From NCBI GenBank assembly GCA_003952965.2, contig CM025850.1:13970975-14034974 (forward strand): a stretch of DNA of 64,000 nt, written 5' to 3'. The notes beneath the pieces are model-generated. The model searched no databases and was not told the origin of the DNA. It saw only the letters and a list, made by a program, of their open reading frames with translations. The position numbers and the translations under genes were made by a program. This document shows, in pieces, positions 57,637 to 64,000 of this stretch. This DNA comes from Morella rubra. Its lineage: Eukaryota; Streptophyta; Magnoliopsida; Fagales; Myricaceae. How positions within the stretch are numbered: the stretch's first letter is position 1; the number at the start of each line of letters is the position of its first letter.

Positions 57637-60600
57637 CCATACGGTGTACAATTCAAGACATTTCTAAACCTGGGTATCAAACTCACTAAATTCAATGTCT
57701 CCACTAGTTAATTATGCTTCAGTAAATATATACCCTAGCAAATTGTATCACCTACCATGTTGATGATTGACATTGCATGGATGACACTAAGATGGTAAAG
57801 ATAGTTCTCTCAGTTTGAAATACTTGTCAATGGTGCATGTTCATGAAAATGGTTAGTTGATGAGCACCTGGCACAGATGTATCAACATATCTTTTGATAA
57901 GACCTTGGGAAATAATTGCATCAATATGTACAATTATCTAATATGTCATCCTGCATGTAACCATGTCAGGAAAGTTCTATAGTTACCATCCTAATTGAAT
58001 AAGGCTGTTTATCAATCCCCATGATACCGAGGCATCTGGATCACCAATCCCGTACATGCCACTGTCATATCCATCAGCATCTTTTATTTGCCGACAAAAA
58101 TGACAGTACTTTGATCACTGATGTTTTAGTATATTAACATATTCGCTACCGGTTGCTTACCACTGACTCTCTGGCAGCTTTTTATGATTAGAATGGAAAT
58201 ATTGATATCACCCCCAGCTTCTTAAAACATTTTCTAGTGTGGTATTTCATTATCTTACATATTTCCCTGGACATACTTAGAACATTGATTCTGAAAAGCT
58301 AATTTACTGTAACGCTATAATTCACTTCATAGGGCACTCTACTGCTTGCAAGAAGATCAACCCATGGCTGAAGTATTACAATAAATTCTACTCATAATTT
58401 CTAACAGGCGCTAAGAAAGACTATAGAAACTTGAAATGGGAAACTTGTCACTGAAATATAAAGCAGGAAGTTGAGCATAAATAAAGCCCAACCAAATCAG
58501 TAAGTAAGCGTTAGCCAGTATCTCATCATTAAGAAAAGCATAATAACTTCCAATTCTAATGTGCTTTATTGATAACTTGCAAAATGAATCAAACATCTTC
58601 CAGGAAAAGAAAGCATTCATTATCCAATGCGTGGTTGATGAAAATCTCAATCATAGTTCCAAACATATGACAAACAATAAACACAGGGCGCAGATGTATG
58701 CGCTTTATGAGTATTTTCTTGAGCACAATGCGTCAACCTGTTCTTGAAACAAAGCTCACTCTCAGCCCACCACTCAATACGGACGAGTAGATGATGAAGG
58801 GGAGAGACTTGGATTCTATTAGTTGTATTTGATAAATTGAAGGCAATATCGCACTAACATCATGAACTCATGTCATATTTCAACCCTCTGAGCTCAACTT
58901 CTATCGAACTCTCACATCTATAAGGTGAGAAATAATGAACTGCCATAATGCGCGTTGCTAGAGTCAACATCTCATTTAATAGACCTAAATCGCCTTCACT
59001 AAAACAAAAGCATATAGACTTTTGTTCTCATTATTACAAAAAAGATTCCTCCCCTCGTGGAAAACTCCTTTTCCTCTTCACTTTGTCATTCTCTCACACA
59101 CAATCAAAAGCTTAACAAGTCTCATCTTTCCTATTTTCAACATCGCCCTGACACCAAGATCCACAAGAGAGGCAGTTTTCTCTAAGCTTTATTCACATTC
59201 ACCTCGATAAAGGCAATTAGATATTGAACCTGACTTTGATAACTGCAATCTTTTTGTCATATCGAGACTCAATGTTAAGATAAAACTTTTAACAATGTAT
59301 AGATAACCTTGCTCTAGTATGACTAGCTAATAAGCGCTCTCATGCATAGTTCAGAAACACTAACTATCAGAACAATCCTTCCTATAAACTCTCGCTAATT
59401 CAGAACCAACGAAAAACTTAGATAACATGCTTCTTCAATTTTGCATTCCGCTCAATACACGTTAATTTCAAGGAGATACTCCTCACTCTCGTCCTCGATA
59501 TTTGTAATTTCGAATACCAATCCCAAGTCAACACCATGAGTGTAATGTGTCAAAGTTTTGAACTAAAATTGCAATGTTTATATTTTTTGATACAGTACCC
59601 AGATATTCACTTTTGAATAACCGTTATGGGTGTCATGCTCAAAGGGCGACTCTCTTAGTCCTAAGATTTTCCTAGTCCATCCCCCATTTTACACTAATCG
59701 CATGTTATACACATCCCAGATATAATGTTCTTAGAGATGGCTCTAACAGCACAAGGGATTTCCTGGAGTAAAGACAAGTGTAGAACTTATGTGCCATGAA
59801 GAGCATTATAAATCCACACACTCTCGCATGTGAACCAGCGCCATAAACTCGACGTCCTACCACAAGCACAAAAAAATTATGAAGCGATCCATTGAGGTCT
59901 GGGGCAACAACCACTATCAATCATGCTAGTATACCCTTCTTCCCCTTTCTTGTTGTTATGTTCAGGACTGAATTTCCTCCATTGCTCCAAATATCCAGAT
60001 GCTGCAAACAACAATTATAAAGAAATACATAATTTGCGCGAGCACATGGTTGTCACCGATTCTACACTTAGCAAACAAAACAAAAATGAATTTATGCTAA
60101 TTGTCTTGTTAACAGGTGCCGCAATTGACGTACTTGTACGGCATATCTGATTTTGTGCTCTCTTAAGCATTTTTTACGAATGTATCAACATTTTGTTGGT
60201 ATATTGAATGTCTTGTTAAGTATTGTCTCGGATTTTTCATTTAGTACTAATCGTGTTCCATATGACTTGAATTTGGTGTTCTACTATTTCAGAGCAAAGA
60301 TGTCAGTTCCGGTTTTGAATGATAACTCATCATTTTAATTTATATTGATAGTTAATTCTGTAATGGAAGAGTTAGGTAGCCAAACGAAGAAGCAATCCAG
60401 GATGAAGCTGATTACGTTTTTGTTTGAGCACTTAACATGCTAAGTATTAGTAGTTCTGAAAGCTTATCATATCAATTATTGTCTAGGCAAGCTGGTTGGG
60501 ACACTATAATGTTACTTTTCCTGACATGTTGGATAACAATAATTTTGTTTCTACGCGGCCTCAGGCCTCCCTTTTAACAGACAGCATATAGAATTGTTTT

Positions 60601-62300
60601 ACTGTACAGTGAGAAGGCATCTATAATACATTTTTGTGCGACATCCGATCAACGTGCTCCATCCTAAGAAATCCGGTCAATTTGTGTCATGTGGATTTAC
60701 CTCTCTACCTCCGCATGCCTCAGAACAGCTATACAGATTTTAGGAAGCACTCTTGCAAGTGGGTGTTGATTAGAAAATTGTCACGGAATGTCCTCAAATG
60801 TTTGGCATAGATCGCTTTATCTACCTTACTCTCTCAAGGATGAGTATTTACTGAGATTTCCTGCTTAAAATCTATCTCTGGTGTGGGGGATCTGAGCCCA
60901 GGCCTTGTGCAAGAAAGGTCTCTATTTTATCACGTAAATATATGACAACAACAGCTCATTCTCAGAATAGCTACTAGCCATTATTTTTATTCGTCATCAC
61001 TCAGAAACGATAGAGTAAGCTGTTTGACATGTACACATTGAGATATATTGCACATGATATATTATCGCCTATCACTCGCACATTAGCACTATTAAAAACA
61101 CAACCCATACTTGTAGTTCTCCTTCTTTATTGTCTCTTACTTCCTTTCTGTTTTTTCGCGACTCTCCGGTAAGCGAAAAAGAACCTTCCGGTCTGATATA
61201 GATTTTGTAGTTATAAGTAGCAAGAAGAGGGCTTTTTCAAAGTAAACAACCACCTAGGCCATGGATTCTCTTGCAGACGCATACACTGAAGCTTAGTTGA
61301 ATGATGGAAAATGGTGCCTTTCACCAATAACACAAGAATGGACATATATTTATATAGTTGCATACAGCGGCGAGAATACTAGTCTCCGAAAGCACAGACT
61401 CTATATAAACCAGGATAAGTATCTCGGTTGGGATTATTTAGAACTTTTGCTGAATCTCACTGTGAGAGTATTAATGTAATAGATAATGGCATTATCTTCT
61501 TTAGCTACGGACCGTTGTAAGAGACAACTAAAACTGTTTCTCGCAATACTTCCCATAGTGTATGAAATATTGTTCTACACTAAACAGCACAGACTCCGCC
61601 ATTGTTCTGCTACAACTCAAGAGATTCTAAGATGGAAGAACACAATTCTTGTATAGGTTTACTCGACCATTTATGTAACTATAGTGCCAGCGGAATACAG
61701 CGCATTTTGTGTAGCTTCTCGCTAGAGAAGATTAACGTGCACACTAGTGTACTACTTGCTATATGTGAGAATATGATGTGTTTACATATTACCTTACAAT
61801 ACTTCTAGATAGTATCTATCCGTCTTCATTTTGATCCTTTCTCCCATCCATTATTTCTTACGTAATGATTTCAATAAATAAAAGTACTGTTGAAGGAGAA
61901 CATGATGGAAATATGAATACAAAAATAAAAAAATGGTAAGATACTGAAGTTTTTACAGTGTGACTGTTGCTCATATAACTAGACACTGGCTTTCTTTTAG
62001 TAAATTTATGTAGTGCTCTATAGAGTGATAGCGTGCTATCGTGCTCTGCTCATTATGGGCCAGTATGCCCACAAATTTCGAACAATTGAGTGTGCCTCCT
62101 AACAGACAGGATCAAAACGCGACTTCTGGGTAAATCCAGAACCCGGAAAGAACCGTTCTTAGAGAAGGGAGCGAGAGAAGCGGATTGAAAACCAGGTATG
62201 CGAATCACCAGTTTAAAGTTTCGGAGCAACACAGATATTAACTGAACTCGATAGAGCCCTCCCAGACCATACAACCACTATCTCTGGCATTTATTTTATT
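57637..62300. other. Mixed clean and suspect sequence upstream of the RLT3-like exon
   Basis: The parts 57.6-58.8 and about 59.9-60.1 kb look clean. Most of 58.8-59.9 and 60.1-62.3 kb has the noisy texture. Upstream exons of the plus-strand gene should lie here, but none could be read with confidence. Confidence 0.4.
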
Positions 62301-62566
62301 TTTTTTTTTTTTTTTGGGGGTTTTGGGGGGGAAATGGATTGTCACTGTTTTCAAGATATTATAAAGGATGCGTCGGTGGAAGGCAGAAAATGGAAAACAT
62401 GGTTTCGAGTACAAAAATTGTTAGTTGTAACTCATAGTTCAAGCCTACTTAAATACGAAAAGTCAGCCTCAATATGCACATTCTCTTTTAAGTTAAATTT
62501 CGTTTTGGTTGATTATACCTTCTGAATAATTAATATATTCCTGACAACTTTGTTTTAATTTCTTAG

Positions 62567-63379
62567 AAGCTTCCATCAAAATATGCTACCGTCAAGTATT
62601 CAAAAGATGATGGTATAGGTCATACACCATATCCATCTGAACATCTTAAAGAAGACAACTTGATTGATTCGGGCGTTGGACATAATAGCCATGGTCGTGG
62701 ACGAGGGGGCCGTCGAAGGGGCCGTGGTCGTAATCGTGGCAGGAAATCACAAAGAAGGGTAACTAGTTCCAGAGCTGAATCTGGCAAAAGAAGTACATCT
62801 GGGAATGGTGACAGAATTGAGCAGGTACTGGAATGGAAAGGGAAACCACGCGGACGAGGAGGGCGTGGTAGAGGTCGTCGAAGCATTAGAAGCAGACAGA
62901 GGTCCACAAAGGTGGTTCTTGTTGGTGCAGAAAGGGAGGACCCCAAAGAGATCATCATTGCGAAATCGCCAAGTGGCTTGGTCAGGGAGGGGTGGAACGA
63001 AGATGAAACCATTGGGTTGCAAGTGGAGGATACTGCAAATACTAGCAGTTCAGAAAGATCAGGGTCTGAGGATGAAAACGGTCTGGCAATGGGAGATGAA
63101 TATGATGATATGGTGACGGATGAATATGTTGGTTATAATGGCAGGTCACGAGACTTACTGCGAGGAACATATTATAACATAGAGGTAGAGGAAAATGAAG
63201 TTGACGACGCTGCAGATGACAATGAAGAAGGGGATGCAGAAGATGACCAGGGGGATCTTGATGTTGAGGAATATATAAATGGGGACTCTGATGAAGAGGT
63301 AAATGGGGATGGAGACGGAGAGCAGAATTTGGGCCAAGATCAAGGTGCAGGATTTACATCCTCAGAATACAGCGAGTAA
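62567..63379 (+). CDS. Last exon of a homeobox-DDT (RLT3-like) chromatin protein, partial
   Basis: An intron acceptor TTTCTTAG precedes an open exon of 270 codons plus stop, with no start of its own. It begins KLPSKYATVKYSKDDG and then has HTPYPSEHL. An RGG-type basic region follows (GRGRGGRRRGRGRNRGRKSQ, then RGRGGRGRGRRSIRSRQ). The tail is strongly acidic, with EDENG, GDEYDD and D/E runs, and ends TSSEYSE. This arrangement matches my memory of the C-terminus of plant homeobox-DDT domain protein RLT3, a RINGLET-type partner of ISWI chromatin remodellers. No homeodomain or DDT domain is in view because the upstream sequence is unreadable. The exon is certain, the family name less so. Confidence 0.65.
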   Translation, partial: KLPSKYATVKYSKDDGIGHTPYPSEHLKEDNLIDSGVGHNSHGRGRGGRRRGRGRNRGRKSQRRVTSSRAESGKRSTSGNGDRIEQVLEWKGKPRGRGGRGRGRRSIRSRQRSTKVVLVGAEREDPKEIIIAKSPSGLVREGWNEDETIGLQVEDTANTSSSERSGSEDENGLAMGDEYDDMVTDEYVGYNGRSRDLLRGTYYNIEVEENEVDDAADDNEEGDAEDDQGDLDVEEYINGDSDEEVNGDGDGEQNLGQDQGAGFTSSEYSE

Positions 63380-64000
63380 AGAAATGACGCGTTCATTTTG
63401 TTTCCCGAGCGAAGAAATCAAGTGTGTTGTGGTGGAACAGATGTTTCATCACTGTATTGCGTTCTTCATCTTTTCCTTTTGTAATTTTTTTTGTTTTTTG
63501 GGAGGGGGTTTTGGGTGTGGGGTGTTCAAAATGGTGCGAAGCATCCCTGTAATTCAACCCTGTATTCATAGAGGTTCCTGTTACTGTGCAAAGCGCATTT
63601 ACTGAAGTTAAATATTAACAGATATTCATCGCAACACAAAGCTACCGAAATTGCTGATTTGTTTTCTTTTTCTCGTCAGAACTAGATTTGGAGAAAACTC
63701 ACATCATTCTCTGTCACGAATTTTGAGGTCTTAAACAACAGGACGGGATAAATAGCAAAGTCACCCTTTCTCCCTGTGGCTTTATAGCAGAGATATTATT
63801 GAAATATGTGAGAGCCACATTAGATTCTTAATTTGAAGTCAATAGGACGGCCTGAGTAGTTGTTGAAAGCATAATGTGCTTTGCTGTCTGCTTCTTCTTA
63901 TTGTTCGCTTCAGCGTTGGATTTTCTCTAAGGGTGCATACAAACACAAGCGTGATATAAGCGCTAGTGACGCCTGTCTTGTGCTTGATAATGGTCTAAAT
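63380..64000. other. 3' flank of the RLT3-like gene
   Basis: Probable 3' untranslated region followed by intergenic sequence. Nothing further recognised. Confidence 0.45.

Noticed and set aside
1-64000. tRNA, rRNA, CRISPR, telomeric repeat or organelle insertion
   Set aside because: No cloverleaf-like GGTTCGAATCC context, rRNA words, regularly spaced identical repeats or TTTAGGG arrays were seen.

Overview
The window looks like a stretch of a flowering-plant (dicot-like) nuclear genome. It is AT-rich and gene-poor, has genes with introns, and is dominated by plant-type transposable elements: Mutator-like elements with 9-bp target duplications, hAT elements with 8-bp duplications, CACTA-type ends and LTR fossils. 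I saw no rRNA, tRNA, CRISPR array or prokaryote-style operon.

Layout. Bases 1-11233 are mostly nested transposons. A Pack-MULE-like element (388-1966) carries exons of a TFIIS/SPOC-type gene. A long fold-back (about 2165-4355) is interrupted by a CACTA-like element (2314-3814). Two solo LTRs of one family lie one inside the other (4628-7149). All of this appears to sit in the right half of a larger CACTA-like element that ends near 11233. Bases 11234-21050 are non-coding, with a tandem duplication, a fold-back, and two hAT elements with perfect 8-bp target duplications. The second hAT (19018-21048) has captured an L-aspartate oxidase exon. Bases 21050-24950 hold AT-rich repeats, a second MULE-like element, a truncated CAF1 pseudogene and a MITE.

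Genes. An intact single-exon CCR4-associated factor 1 deadenylase lies at 26534-27376 (+). A broken RNase H-like fragment split by a solo LTR lies at 28050-29850. A run of reiterated, broken NB-ARC disease-resistance modules lies at 30085-32140. An OVATE family repressor (34684-35235, -) and a small conserved plant protein (37222-37680, -) follow. A three-exon plastid-targeted DUF1279 (FAM210-like) membrane protein lies at 43514-45212 (+). Exons of an E2F transcription factor (48235-50121, -) come next, and the last exon of a probable homeobox-DDT (RLT3-like) chromatin protein is at 62567-63379 (+).

Quality warning. From about 45.57 kb to 62.3 kb clean sequence alternates with stretches that look like uncorrected long-read gap filling. 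Several E2F exons are perfect, while the exons that should encode its DNA-binding domain and N-terminus are recognisable only through many small insertions and deletions. A segment near 53.0-53.7 kb also looks like a partly noisy second copy of 57.5-58.6 kb. Gene models there should not be trusted.

The host genes do not form one pathway. They are ordinary neighbours: mRNA decay, growth repression, organelle membrane, cell cycle and chromatin. I found no convincing undescribed biological system. The most informative signals are the two gene-capturing DNA transposons, the reiterated NB-ARC modules, the nested insertions with readable target duplications, and the probable assembly artefact.
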